A stretch of DNA of 64,000 nt. It comes from Bacillota bacterium. Its GTDB lineage: Bacteria > Bacillota > Clostridia > Lachnospirales > Lachnospiraceae. Below the pieces are notes generated by a model. The model saw only the letters and a list, made by a program, of their open reading frames with translations. It was not told where the DNA came from and searched no databases. The DNA lies in the NCBI GenBank assembly GCA_023411555.1, contig JAEYOQ010000033.1, positions 1-64,000 on the forward strand. The letters run 5' to 3'. Of this stretch, positions 53,461 through 62,273 are shown piece by piece (position 1 is the first letter of the stretch; each line of letters begins with the position of its first letter). A program made the position numbers and the translations under genes.

Positions 53461-54156
53461 CTATTTTTCCTCGACTTCAAATTTATAGCCAACACCCCAG
53501 ATGGTCTTTATAGTCCATGTAGGATGCTCAACAACATCCAGCTTAGAGCGAAGTCGTTTGATATGTGAATCAACGGTTCTACTATCACCAAAATAATCAA
53601 ATCCCCATAAGCTATCTAAAAGATTGTCTCTTGTAAAAACCTTATTGGGATTCGTAGCCAGTGTCCACATGGTTTCGATTTCTTTCTTTGTTAAAGCGAT
53701 TTTCGTACCTGATATATGTAGCGTATATTCATCGAGATTAATCTCCAAGCTACCAACTGTCAAGACATTTTCTGAGGATGCCTCCTTAGTGGACTTAGCC
53801 ATACGTCTCAGTACCGCTCTTACCCTTGCCATGACTTCTCTAGGGCTAAAGGGCTTCACGATATAATCGTCGGCACCTATATCAAGTCCCATAATCTTAT
53901 CAAAATCCTCTCCTCTTGCCGTAATAAGGATTACCGGCACATTGGATTTACTTCTGATTTTTCTGCATACCTCATAGCCGTCCTCCTTCGGCATCATGAC
54001 ATCCAGTAAGACTACGTCAGGATTGTATTGGGTAAAGAGACGAATTGCTTCCTCACCGTCCCCCGCTACAACAGGTTCAAAGCCCTCCATTCTGGAGTAG
54101 GTAGATAAAATATCCGTAATATCACGATTATCATCGGCGATTAGTATATGCTGCAT
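53461..54156 (-). CDS. OmpR/PhoB-family response regulator
   Basis: The 231-residue regulator has an N-terminal receiver domain (acidic pocket ADDN, phospho-acceptor Asp52 in LLDVMMPKEDG, conserved ITARGE Thr and DYIVKPFSPRE Lys) and a C-terminal winged helix with the typical FTRDNLLDSLWGFDYFGDSRTVDSHIKRLRSKL recognition region. It is the first gene of a two-component operon and is 10 bp before the kinase start. The 562-bp region upstream separates it from the divergent secreted Big2 protein, a plausible target. No direct-repeat operator was resolved by eye. Confidence 0.95.
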   Translation of the reverse strand: MQHILIADDNRDITDILSTYSRMEGFEPVVAGDGEEAIRLFTQYNPDVVLLDVMMPKEDGYEVCRKIRSKSNVPVILITARGEDFDKIMGLDIGADDYIVKPFSPREVMARVRAVLRRMAKSTKEASSENVLTVGSLEINLDEYTLHISGTKIALTKKEIETMWTLATNPNKVFTRDNLLDSLWGFDYFGDSRTVDSHIKRLRSKLDVVEHPTWTIKTIWGVGYKFEVEEK

Positions 54157-54718
54157 TATGAAATTTCTCCCTTCCTATTTCTATCCCGCTTTTCCTTCGT
54201 ATCTTTATCAAGTCCTTTTTCTTGATTTATGGCAAGCTAATGTAGGCCTATACTTCGCACAAATAAAACATATGCTGCAATATAGGTCGAATCCAGCATA
54301 AACCAAATTTATACACATTATTATATAGTATCTGTCAGAGTGAGACAAGTAGAAAAACTTATCAAAACTTTTATTTTAACCCAGTAAAGCCAGAAGACAC
54401 CTATAATATCCCGTTTCTACACTAAGAATAAACCGTCTATCTTTATAAATTTTAAGCATAATATATAAGAATTCACAACATTAGCTTCCTCTTTCTCAAA
54501 GTTATTTAATCTTATTATATGTTATGCTTTAGACAAGGTGCGTCATCCCTGGCGTCCTATTTCTTATACTTTTCTTGTAGTGAAATAATTCATAGTATCA
54601 TTGGAATATAATATATTTTTTTACATTATGACACTTTTCTGACAAAAACAGTTGTTATTATATAATCAGAATAGATAGGATGTGACATAAGGAATTTCCA
54701 ATTATTCGGAGGAATGCC
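54157..54718. other. Long divergent intergenic region
   Basis: The 562-bp AT-rich region between the response regulator and the Big2 gene contains a plus-strand promoter candidate (CTGACA, 16-bp spacer, TATAAT at about 54645-54672). I see no coding sequence and no long inverted repeat in the rest. Confidence 0.5.
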
Positions 54719-55633
54719 ATGAAGAAGATAAAATTATGTAGATGCTTTATTACTCTTGGCTTAATTCTTTTCATTACATTGCTTTTACCGTTAACATCCA
54801 ACCGTGTTGTTACAGCACAGGCAGCCAGTATTGATAAGGAGATAAAGGACGGCTATAGATTAAACCTAAAGAGCGTTACATTAGTAAAAGGCAAATCATT
54901 TAATTTAAAGGTTTACAATCTGGGTTCAAACTCAAAGGTAAGCTTTAAGTCCGATGATGCGGAAGTTGCTTCTGTTAGTGACGATGGTACCATTACAGCC
55001 AATAAGGTTGGTGCTACGGTCGTTACAGTTACCATTAAGGATGGCATTGACAAAACATCATTAACCTGCGATGTTACTGTCGGTCCTGCCGCTATTAGTG
55101 TTAAATGGACACAAGAAAGAGCTTTTGTCGGGACAGGTAATGAAGATATATTAAGTGTCATTATAAAACCAGACAACACAACTGAAGTCGCAAGATTTTC
55201 CAGCTATGATTCTTCGATTGCTACCGTTAGCTCCGGTGGCCGCATCACTGCAAAGAAGATAGGTATGACTTATTTATTTGCCGAGATCGATGCTACGAAT
55301 ATAGACGGTAGCCGCAAATTTGCTGTCTGTACCGTATTCGTAACCAGCCCTAAGGATGCTCCTTTATTGCAGGAGTACTTTAGCAAACATTCCGAGCTCA
55401 ACCGGATATCCAATTATGATTTAACCAAAGCATTGGATGATTTCTTTAACGGTGGTAGCGCGGAAGCAGCGGTAACACCCGAGGATGCGAATGAGTCTGC
55501 ACTGATTAAAGCATTAGATACCTATTTGGAGGAAAGCTTTAAGTTATCTGAAATACGTGCTAAGATCAAGGCTGAGCTTGAAGCTCTTACTAAGTCAAAT
55601 ACGGATGCAAATTCCGTCTCACAAGTAAAATAA
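54719..55633 (+). CDS. Secreted protein with two bacterial Ig-like (Big2) domains
   Basis: The 304-residue protein starts with a signal peptide (MKKIKLCRCF, hydrophobic core to about residue 28, VTAQAAS with cleavage near A35). Two Big2-like repeats follow at about 45-115 and 125-210: KVSFKSDDAEVASVSDDGTITANKVGATVVTV and a degenerate ARFSSYDSSIATVSSGGRITAKKIG, each of the S-x-I-A-T-V-x-x-x-G-x-I-x-A type. The last 90 residues are helical and charged. There is no LPXTG motif or transmembrane anchor, so it is secreted or wall-associated by the Ig folds. It has GGAGG before the ATG and its own terminator. A scaffold or adhesive role is inferred. Confidence 0.9.
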   Translation: MKKIKLCRCFITLGLILFITLLLPLTSNRVVTAQAASIDKEIKDGYRLNLKSVTLVKGKSFNLKVYNLGSNSKVSFKSDDAEVASVSDDGTITANKVGATVVTVTIKDGIDKTSLTCDVTVGPAAISVKWTQERAFVGTGNEDILSVIIKPDNTTEVARFSSYDSSIATVSSGGRITAKKIGMTYLFAEIDATNIDGSRKFAVCTVFVTSPKDAPLLQEYFSKHSELNRISNYDLTKALDDFFNGGSAEAAVTPEDANESALIKALDTYLEESFKLSEIRAKIKAELEALTKSNTDANSVSQVK

Positions 55634-55653
55634 CATAATAAAATGACTAATGC

Positions 55654-55684
55654 AAAGCCATACACTTCGGTGTATGGCTTTTTA
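55654..55684 (+). terminator. Terminator of the Big2 gene
   Basis: Perfect 12-bp stem AAAGCCATACAC/GTGTATGGCTTT with a TTCG loop, followed by TTTAA, 20 bp past the stop. Confidence 0.88.
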
Positions 55685-55787
55685 ACGATTGTGCAGAAAA
55701 ATTTTTATGAATTATTATTTTATGTTTTTCTTTTTATCCTGTTTATACTATAATTAACTCGTAATATAAATAGAAAGGTGGTCTACT

Positions 55788-56159
55788 ATGAAATTTCAAT
55801 TTGCACACAATAATATTAATGTTCTTGATCTGGATAAGTCCTTAAAATTCTATGAGGAGGCTCTCGGTTTAAAGGAAACCAGACGTAAGGCACCGGAATC
55901 CGGTGAATTTATCCTCTCCTATCTCGGAGACGGAATGACTAGCCATCTCTTAGAGCTGACCTGGTTAAGAGACTGGGATCGTCCATACAACCTTGGAGAT
56001 AACGAATTCCACCTTGCATTTATTGTAGATGATTATGAGGCCGCTTATCAGAAGCACAAGGAGATGGGCTGTATTTGCTACGAGAACCCAGCAATGGGCA
56101 TCTATTTCATCAATGATCCAGACGGTTATTGGCTCGAGATTGTTCCTACAAAAAAATAG
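55788..56159 (+). CDS. VOC-family protein, lactoylglutathione-lyase-like
   Basis: This 123-residue protein has the glyoxalase I outline: FAHNNINVLDLDKSLKFYEEALGLKE with the first metal-ligand His, FILSYLGDG, NEFHLAFIVDDYEAAYQKHKEMGC with the second His, and DPDGYWLEIVPT with the terminal Glu ligand. The four-ligand pattern (His, Glu, His, Glu) looks complete, so a metal-dependent lyase or isomerase on methylglyoxal adducts is plausible. AGAAAGGTGG precedes the ATG by about nine bases. It is monocistronic with a terminator. A second VOC protein lies near 7.5 kb; they are similar only in fold. Confidence 0.9.
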   Translation: MKFQFAHNNINVLDLDKSLKFYEEALGLKETRRKAPESGEFILSYLGDGMTSHLLELTWLRDWDRPYNLGDNEFHLAFIVDDYEAAYQKHKEMGCICYENPAMGIYFINDPDGYWLEIVPTKK

Positions 56160-56198
56160 GGTTTTGTGCTGTCTGACATCATCCTTTCAAGAAGAGTA

Positions 56199-56252
56199 AA
56201 GCTGATAATCTTCTAGCACTATTTTTAGCGTAGAGAAGTTATCAGCTTTTCT
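56199..56252 (+). terminator. Terminator after the VOC gene
   Basis: AAGCTGATAA.CTTCTA pairs with TAGAGAAG.TTATCAGCTT, followed by TTCTTTAT, about 40 bp past the stop codon. Confidence 0.8.
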
Positions 56253-56325
56253 TTATATACATTTATAACAAGCTCTAATCTCATGTTTTACCCCAATTGA
56301 TAGCAGCTTTTCAGATGAAGAATAA

Positions 56326-57234
56326 CTAGTACTTCATTAATCTCTCCCAGTTCATTAGCCATCTCCACTGGTTATCGACAAATTCCTTATCAATACTCTG
56401 GACTCCAAGATTTTCAATAATTGTCGCCTGAACCTCATAATGCCTAATTGCAATAAAGCTAAAGATTGCTGTTAGCTCCTGCTCCCCTATTTGTTTGTAC
56501 TCGCTGTAGCCCTTCATGAATTCTTCCAGCATATACTGAGTATGCTCATATTCCTGTGAGGACAGTTTGAAATAATTTGTCATATCACAGAACACTGCAA
56601 TATCATATAAGGGAAACGCTCTGGATGCAGCATCAAAATCGAATACCACATACTCTCCCTGACCGTTCAGAATCATATTTCCCGTATGGTAATCTCCATG
56701 GCAAAAGCTTCTTGGTAGGTTCTTCACCCGGTTCCAGAGTAAGCTGCCGTATTCCTCGAAGTCCTCTGTTCCCTGATAATTCATTTCCCTCAAGTATCGA
56801 ATATATCGATCGATAAAGAAAGGCTTATCATGAGACTCTAACGAGAGCGGAGAAGCGTTCATTATGGTATGTAATTTTCCTGTTTGGCGACCAACTGCAA
56901 TAATGTCTGTGCTTTTATCTGGTTCATCACCAATGATATATTCATAGAGTACACCAATGCGGTCCTCTCCCCGAAAATTATAGATAAAATATAATACTCC
57001 GGCTGCTGTAGGGATAATATGGGCCGCTGGAAAGCCCACCTTCTCCAGATAGCTCATGATTTCGATGGACTGCTTGGCTTGCTTGGTATTGCAGTTTTTA
57101 AACAGCTTTAGAATATATTTATTCCTATGATCACTTACAACGCAAACGTACCCGATCATATCCCTGTGTAAGGCAATATCCTTGAAATCCTTCGCATATA
57201 GGTTCCTTAAATCCTCCTTAAGCTGCATAAGCAT
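56326..57234 (-). CDS. Phosphotransferase of the APH/CotS-like kinase fold
   Basis: The 302-residue protein has the aminoglycoside-phosphotransferase/choline-kinase fold. The catalytic loop is FCHGDYHTGNMI (H-G-D-x-H-x-x-N), followed by the metal-binding YVVFDFDAASRAFPLYDIA. The N-terminal lobe has the nucleotide-binding strands KYILKLFK (Lys) and a hinge. Homologues include CotS-family spore-coat kinases and small-molecule kinases; in a spore former CotS-like is the most natural guess, but not certain. ATG 57234 follows AGGAGGG; an in-frame TTG at 57318 would extend it by 28 codons without a proper ribosome spacing. Confidence 0.85.
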   Translation of the reverse strand: MLMQLKEDLRNLYAKDFKDIALHRDMIGYVCVVSDHRNKYILKLFKNCNTKQAKQSIEIMSYLEKVGFPAAHIIPTAAGVLYFIYNFRGEDRIGVLYEYIIGDEPDKSTDIIAVGRQTGKLHTIMNASPLSLESHDKPFFIDRYIRYLREMNYQGTEDFEEYGSLLWNRVKNLPRSFCHGDYHTGNMILNGQGEYVVFDFDAASRAFPLYDIAVFCDMTNYFKLSSQEYEHTQYMLEEFMKGYSEYKQIGEQELTAIFSFIAIRHYEVQATIIENLGVQSIDKEFVDNQWRWLMNWERLMKY

Positions 57235-57604
57235 ATATTTATCCCTCCTACTGTTCTCATCCTGATTGTATATTAATCGCAAATCAATTAGTTCCCTATC
57301 TTGCAGGCCGTATATCAAGTCCCTTAGCTTTTGTAATCATTTATTATAGTATAAGTTATTTTATCATAATTATCCAATATATTTTCCATATCTTTTCCAT
57401 ATATTATCAATCCATAGTTCTTACTGCGATAAAAATCAGGGCCAGAAGGTGAGTTTATCCTAAAGTCAGAAAGTGCCTCAGGTCATTCGACCATGAGGCA
57501 CCTTCTGCTGTAGAGTATTATTATACGAATCCTGTATACCGCTATAAAGAGCTGCATCATAAAATAAGCTAACTCTGTAGATAAGAACACTATGATTCAG
57601 TCAA
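57235..57604. other. Intergenic region between the kinase gene and carB
   Basis: This 370-bp gap contains the carB terminator-like hairpin at 57468-57506 and, at about 57549-57590, a segment resembling one end of the long-hairpin repeat family (TCATAAAATAAGCTAA and TGTAGATAAGAACA), abutting the carB stop codon. Otherwise it is AT-rich promoter DNA. Confidence 0.55.
57468..57506 (-). terminator. Hairpin downstream of carB
   Basis: AGAAGGTGCCTCA pairs with TGAGGCACTTTCT around a loop that itself forms GTC/GAC; it lies 100 bp past the carB stop. The T-run is weak. Confidence 0.55.
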
Positions 57605-60600
57605 CTATAACTGCGCTACATCCACCAGTGTTATCTCACTATTGTCGCTTTCCATACTGGTCAGCAATGCACTGGCCGTATCCAATGCAGTGAAGCAGGT
57701 AACTCCTGTCTCAATTGAGGTTCGGCGGATTATAAAGCCGTCTCTGGTCTTATCACGCCCATGGGTAGGCGTGTTGATTACCATATCAATTTCATGACTC
57801 ATAATCAAATCAAGGATATTAGGGCTTCCCTGATCGATCTTATTAATCACGGTTGCCGGTACTCCCTTATCCATTAATGCTTTGGCAGTACCTTCCGTAG
57901 CATAAATCTCATAACCAAGAGCTATCAATCTTCTCCCCAATCCAACTGCTTCCTCCCGGTCAGACTTTTTCACAGTCATAATCATTTTCTTATGCTTGGG
58001 AAGATTGATTCCAGCTCCGATAAATGCTTTAAATAAAGCCTCATGGAAGGTCTTTGCAATACCGAGACATTCTCCTGTAGATTTCATCTCAGGCCCAAGA
58101 CTGATTTCCGCACCACGTAGCTTCTCAAAGGAGAATACAGGCATCTTGACAGAAATATAGTCTGACTCCGGCCATAAACCGGGTGTATATCCAAGTCCTT
58201 TAATCTTCTCTCCTAGTATAACCTTAGTGGCGATATCAACAATCGGCAGGGAGGTCACCTTACTGATATATGGAACCGTACGACTGGATCTCGGGTTTAC
58301 TTCTATCACATAAACCTTCTCATTATATAAAATAAATTGAATGTTGATTAATCCGATAACATGCAAAGAGTTGGCCAACTTCTTCGTGTAATTAACGATA
58401 TCCACCTTAACCTTTCGACTGACGCTCTGAGAGGGATATACAGAGATACTGTCTCCGGAGTGGATTCCGGCTCTTTCAATATGCTCCATAATCCCCGGAA
58501 TAAGGATATCCTCTCCATCACATACAGCATCAACCTCAACCTCTTTCCCCATCAGGTATTTGTCTACCAGAATAGGATGCTCCTGTACGGTCATGTTGAT
58601 AATTTTCATAAACTCAATGATATCCTCATCGCAGATTGCAATCTGCATTCCCTGACCACCCAGCACATAGGAGGGTCGAACAAGTACCGGATAACCTAGC
58701 TCTTTTGCTGCTTTCAGTGCTTCCTCAGTGGTATATACGGTCCTTCCTTCCGGTCTTGGGATACCGCATTCCTCCAGAATTTTATCAAATAGTTCTCTAT
58801 CCTCTGCTGCATCTACATCAGCTGCAGAGGTACCCAGGATCGGTACACCCATCTTTAGGAGTGCATCGGTCAGCTTTATTGCGGTCTGCCCACCGAATTG
58901 AACCACAGCACCGTCCGGTTGTTCCAGATCAACAATGTTCTCGACATCCTCTGGGGTTAGCGGTTCAAAGTACAGCTTATCGGCAATATCGAAATCTGTA
59001 CTTACGGTTTCTGGATTGTTATTAACAATAATGGTTTCACATCCACTTCCAGCTAAAGCCCATACACTGTGTACAGAGCAGTAATCGAACTCGATACCCT
59101 GACCGATACGGATAGGACCGGAGCCAAGGACCATGATTTTCTTCCTTCCACTGGTCTTCTCCACCTCATTGAAGCTGCCAAAGGTCGAGTAATAATAGGG
59201 GGTTACTGCATCAAACTCAGCAGCACAGGTATCCACCATCTTATATGCTGCTATAATTCCATTTTCCTTCCTCAGGTCTTTGATTTCAGCCACACTTTTG
59301 CCTGTCAGCTCGCTAATCACACGATCCGGGTATCCCAGTCTCTTAGCCTTTGATAACAGCGACAGATCAAGCGGCTTCATGGCTAACTCCTGCTCCACCT
59401 CCACAAGAACAGCGATCTTATCGATGAACCAGTAATCGATCTTGGTTATCGCATGAATTTTCTCATAGGAGATTCCTCTTCTGATGGCTTCTGCAATAAC
59501 GAAAAGTCGTCTGTCATCCACCAGATGAAGCTCTTTCAGAAGCTCTTCCTCAGTCATCTCATTGTAACTGCCGTGCTTTAGGCTATAGATGTTTTGCTCC
59601 AGGGACCGAAGTGCCTTCATTAATGCAGCCTCAAAGCTTGAACTGATTGCCATGACCTCACCTGTCGCCTTCATCTGAGTGGTTAAGGCTCTTTTGGCAG
59701 TAATGAACTTATCAAAGGGCCACTTGGGTATCTTAACAACCACATAATCCAAGGTAGGCTCAAAGCTGGCATAAGTCTTTTTCGTAACTGCATTCTGTAT
59801 TTCATCCAGGTGATAACCTAATGCTATCTTCGCTGCCACCTTAGCAATTGGATAACCGGTAGCCTTAGACGCCAAAGCGGAGGAACGGCTCACACGGGGA
59901 TTCACTTCAATAACACAATATTCAAAGGTATCCGGATGAAGGGCATACTGAACATTACAGCCTCCGGTGATACCAAGCTCTGTAATAATATTTAGAGAGG
60001 CACTGCGAAGCATCTGATATTCCTTATCTCCCAGTGTCTGAGAGGGTGCTACAACGATGCTGTCGCCGGTATGAACACCGACGGGATCAATATTCTCCAT
60101 GTTACATACTGTAATGCAATTACCGGCGCTGTCTCGTATTACCTCATACTCGATTTCCTTCCAGCCTGCAATGGAACGCTCAATCAGGCACTGACCTACT
60201 CGGCTTAGCCGTAAGCCGTTGGTACAGATATCCTCAAGTTCCTCCTGCGTTGAGGCTATACCACCTCCACTGCCTCCCAAGGTATAGGCGGGGCGAACCA
60301 CAACAGGATATCCAATAGTCTCGGCAAAGGCGACTGCTGCCTTTACACTGGTAACTACCTCACTGGCTGCACAGGGCTCGCCAATCTTCTCCATCGTCGT
60401 CTTAAACTCCAAACGATCCTCTGCCTTCTTGATGGTCTCGGAGGTAGTACCGATGAGTCTTACCCCATTCTCCTTAAGGAAACCGGATTCCTCCAGTTCC
60501 ATAGCAATATTAAGTGCCGCTTGGCCACCCAGAGTAGGTAATATACTATCCGGAGCCTCCTTTTGGATGATTCTCTTTACAAAATCAGGAGTCAGTGGCT

Positions 60601-60799
60601 CTATATATACGATATCTGCTATTTCCTTATCTGTCATGATGGTAGCAGGATTTGAATTCACGAGGATAACACATATTCCCTCCTCCTTCAAGGATCGGCA
60701 TGCCTGTGTACCGGCATAATCAAATTCTGCTGCCTGACCGATGATAATCGGACCTGATCCAATAACTAACACTTTTTTGATATCCTCTATTCTAGGCAT
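57605..60799 (-). CDS. carB: Carbamoyl-phosphate synthase large subunit
   Basis: CarB makes carbamoyl phosphate from bicarbonate, ATP and ammonia delivered by CarA, for arginine and pyrimidine synthesis. The 1064-residue protein has the duplicated ATP-grasp halves: MPRIEDIKKVLVIGSGP and a second GRKKIMVLGSGPIRIGQG, the ATP-binding segments PAYTLGGSGGG and PSYVLGGQGM, and the nucleotide-site VIEVNPRVSRSSALASKATGYP and VIEVNPRSSRTVPYISKVT. The C-terminal ~140 residues form the allosteric domain (TVKKSDREEAVGLGRRLIALG). It starts at 60799 where carA ends (1-bp overlap TAATG), so the two are translationally coupled. Confidence 0.98.
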   Translation of the reverse strand: MPRIEDIKKVLVIGSGPIIIGQAAEFDYAGTQACRSLKEEGICVILVNSNPATIMTDKEIADIVYIEPLTPDFVKRIIQKEAPDSILPTLGGQAALNIAMELEESGFLKENGVRLIGTTSETIKKAEDRLEFKTTMEKIGEPCAASEVVTSVKAAVAFAETIGYPVVVRPAYTLGGSGGGIASTQEELEDICTNGLRLSRVGQCLIERSIAGWKEIEYEVIRDSAGNCITVCNMENIDPVGVHTGDSIVVAPSQTLGDKEYQMLRSASLNIITELGITGGCNVQYALHPDTFEYCVIEVNPRVSRSSALASKATGYPIAKVAAKIALGYHLDEIQNAVTKKTYASFEPTLDYVVVKIPKWPFDKFITAKRALTTQMKATGEVMAISSSFEAALMKALRSLEQNIYSLKHGSYNEMTEEELLKELHLVDDRRLFVIAEAIRRGISYEKIHAITKIDYWFIDKIAVLVEVEQELAMKPLDLSLLSKAKRLGYPDRVISELTGKSVAEIKDLRKENGIIAAYKMVDTCAAEFDAVTPYYYSTFGSFNEVEKTSGRKKIMVLGSGPIRIGQGIEFDYCSVHSVWALAGSGCETIIVNNNPETVSTDFDIADKLYFEPLTPEDVENIVDLEQPDGAVVQFGGQTAIKLTDALLKMGVPILGTSAADVDAAEDRELFDKILEECGIPRPEGRTVYTTEEALKAAKELGYPVLVRPSYVLGGQGMQIAICDEDIIEFMKIINMTVQEHPILVDKYLMGKEVEVDAVCDGEDILIPGIMEHIERAGIHSGDSISVYPSQSVSRKVKVDIVNYTKKLANSLHVIGLINIQFILYNEKVYVIEVNPRSSRTVPYISKVTSLPIVDIATKVILGEKIKGLGYTPGLWPESDYISVKMPVFSFEKLRGAEISLGPEMKSTGECLGIAKTFHEALFKAFIGAGINLPKHKKMIMTVKKSDREEAVGLGRRLIALGYEIYATEGTAKALMDKGVPATVINKIDQGSPNILDLIMSHEIDMVINTPTHGRDKTRDGFIIRRTSIETGVTCFTALDTASALLTSMESDNSEITLVDVAQL

Positions 60800-61881
60800 T
60801 ATTTCTGCACCTCCATCATGTTGATAAACTCATCGAATAGGAACTCACTATCCATCGGCCCAGCACAGGCCTCGGGGTGAAATTGCACCGAAAATACATT
60901 CTTGCCCAGATAATGAAGGCCTTCTACCGTTCTGTCATTGACATTAAGGAAGCTAACCTCCGCCACCTCAGGCAAAATACTTTCCTCTCTGACCATATAT
61001 CCATGATTTTGTGTAGATATATATACTCTACCTGTCTTCAGATCCTTTACCGGATGGTTGGCACCACGATGTCCGTACTTCATCTTCTCAGTATCTCCGC
61101 CATTTGCTAAGGCCAGAAGCTGATGACCTAGGCAAATTGCGAAAATCGGTACATTGCTGTCAAAGAGTTTTTTAACCTCAGTGATGATTTCCTTGCATTC
61201 CTTTGGATCTCCCGGTCCATTGGAAAGCATAATCCCGTCCGGTTTATCCTTCAGAACCTCCTCTGCCCCGGTAAAGCCTGGATATATCGTCACCTCACAG
61301 CCTCTCTTGGCCAGAGAATTCGGAATATTGTTCTTAAGACCATAATCCATCAGAGCAACCTTAAGCTTCTTTTCACCAGCTGAAGGAATTACTTTTTTCT
61401 CTTTGCAGGTAGTCTTATCAATTACCTTTTCTACTTTATATTGTTGTATCTTCGGTAGAACCTCTTCTAATTGATAGTTCTCATCCGTTGTGATCATTCC
61501 ATTCATTGTACCTTTATTCCTAAGCAGCTTCACCAGTGCCCTAGTATCAATTCCGGCTATTCCTGGAATATCATTCTTCTCCAGGAAGCTTTGGATACTC
61601 TCTTGATTTCGAAAATTACTTGGAATACGCGATAATTCTCTGACTAAAAATGCATCTACCCACGTCCTATGTGATTCCATATCCTCGTAACAAATACCAT
61701 AATTACCAATCAATGGATAGGTCATAACCACGCTTTGCCCGGCATAGGACGGGTCCGTTAATACCTCCAGATATCCTGTCATACCTGTGTTGAATACGAT
61801 TTCGCTGATGATTTCCTTCTTTGCTCCGATGCTCTCCCCTTCAAAGACATTGCCATCCTCAAGAATTAAGAATGCTTTCAT
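60799..61881 (-). CDS. carA: Carbamoyl-phosphate synthase small subunit
   Basis: CarA hydrolyses glutamine and passes ammonia to CarB. The 361-residue protein has the N-terminal CPSase domain (MKAFLILEDGNVFEGESIG, FNTGMTGYLEVLTDPSYAGQ, ETH-like MESHRTWVDAFLVRE) and a class I glutaminase with nucleophile Cys250 in FAICLGHQLLALA and the His-x-Glu pair in VQFHPEACAGP. ATG 61881 is preceded by GGAGGATTGG; the upstream in-frame codons are not conserved. It is first in a carAB operon. No PyrR attenuator or UMP-sensing structure was clear in the 390-bp upstream region; a T-run-containing stretch exists but no stable hairpin. Confidence 0.97.
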   Translation of the reverse strand: MKAFLILEDGNVFEGESIGAKKEIISEIVFNTGMTGYLEVLTDPSYAGQSVVMTYPLIGNYGICYEDMESHRTWVDAFLVRELSRIPSNFRNQESIQSFLEKNDIPGIAGIDTRALVKLLRNKGTMNGMITTDENYQLEEVLPKIQQYKVEKVIDKTTCKEKKVIPSAGEKKLKVALMDYGLKNNIPNSLAKRGCEVTIYPGFTGAEEVLKDKPDGIMLSNGPGDPKECKEIITEVKKLFDSNVPIFAICLGHQLLALANGGDTEKMKYGHRGANHPVKDLKTGRVYISTQNHGYMVREESILPEVAEVSFLNVNDRTVEGLHYLGKNVFSVQFHPEACAGPMDSEFLFDEFINMMEVQK

Positions 61882-62273
61882 CCAATCCTCCATTCTGCAG
61901 TTATTATCTGCACACACCTACGTCGTTTTACCTAAACCTAAAAGTTTGCAAAAAAAAAGAATATAAGTCTAGACAAGAATATACCTCATCGTACATCTAC
62001 CATTTTCTTCTTTTTTATTATATATATTAATTATGCGTGTATATTTATACATTTTTTTCATATATTTTTATGATTTTATCACACATATTCTTAAATAGCA
62101 AGTAGTTTCTATAAATAATAATTATTTATAATTATTAGTTGTTCTAATTTCATTCATAAGAGGAGTTAATCCTCACTTATAGGAATAATAATTCCACTTA
62201 TCATGAAATTATTTCACATCTTGGCTTCCTCTTACATAAGCTAATAATAAAACGAAAGGATTTTGGTTGAATT
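61882..62273. other. Divergent intergenic region carA / sleC-like
   Basis: The 392-bp very AT-rich region carries promoters for both directions. A palindromic GTCTAGAC occurs near 61968 next to a T-run on the minus strand, but no stable terminator/antiterminator pair is seen. The sleC-like ribosome site (GAAAGGA) lies unusually far, about 14 bases, from the ATG at 62274. Confidence 0.5.

Noticed and set aside
58636..59025. A 129-codon plus-strand frame antisense to carB
   Set aside because: It lies wholly inside carB, has no ribosome site and its translation is rich in His/Pro/Arg as expected from an antisense shadow.
61882..62273. PyrR-type attenuator before carA
   Set aside because: A T-run is present on the minus strand, but no stable hairpin precedes it and no PyrR-binding loop was identified.
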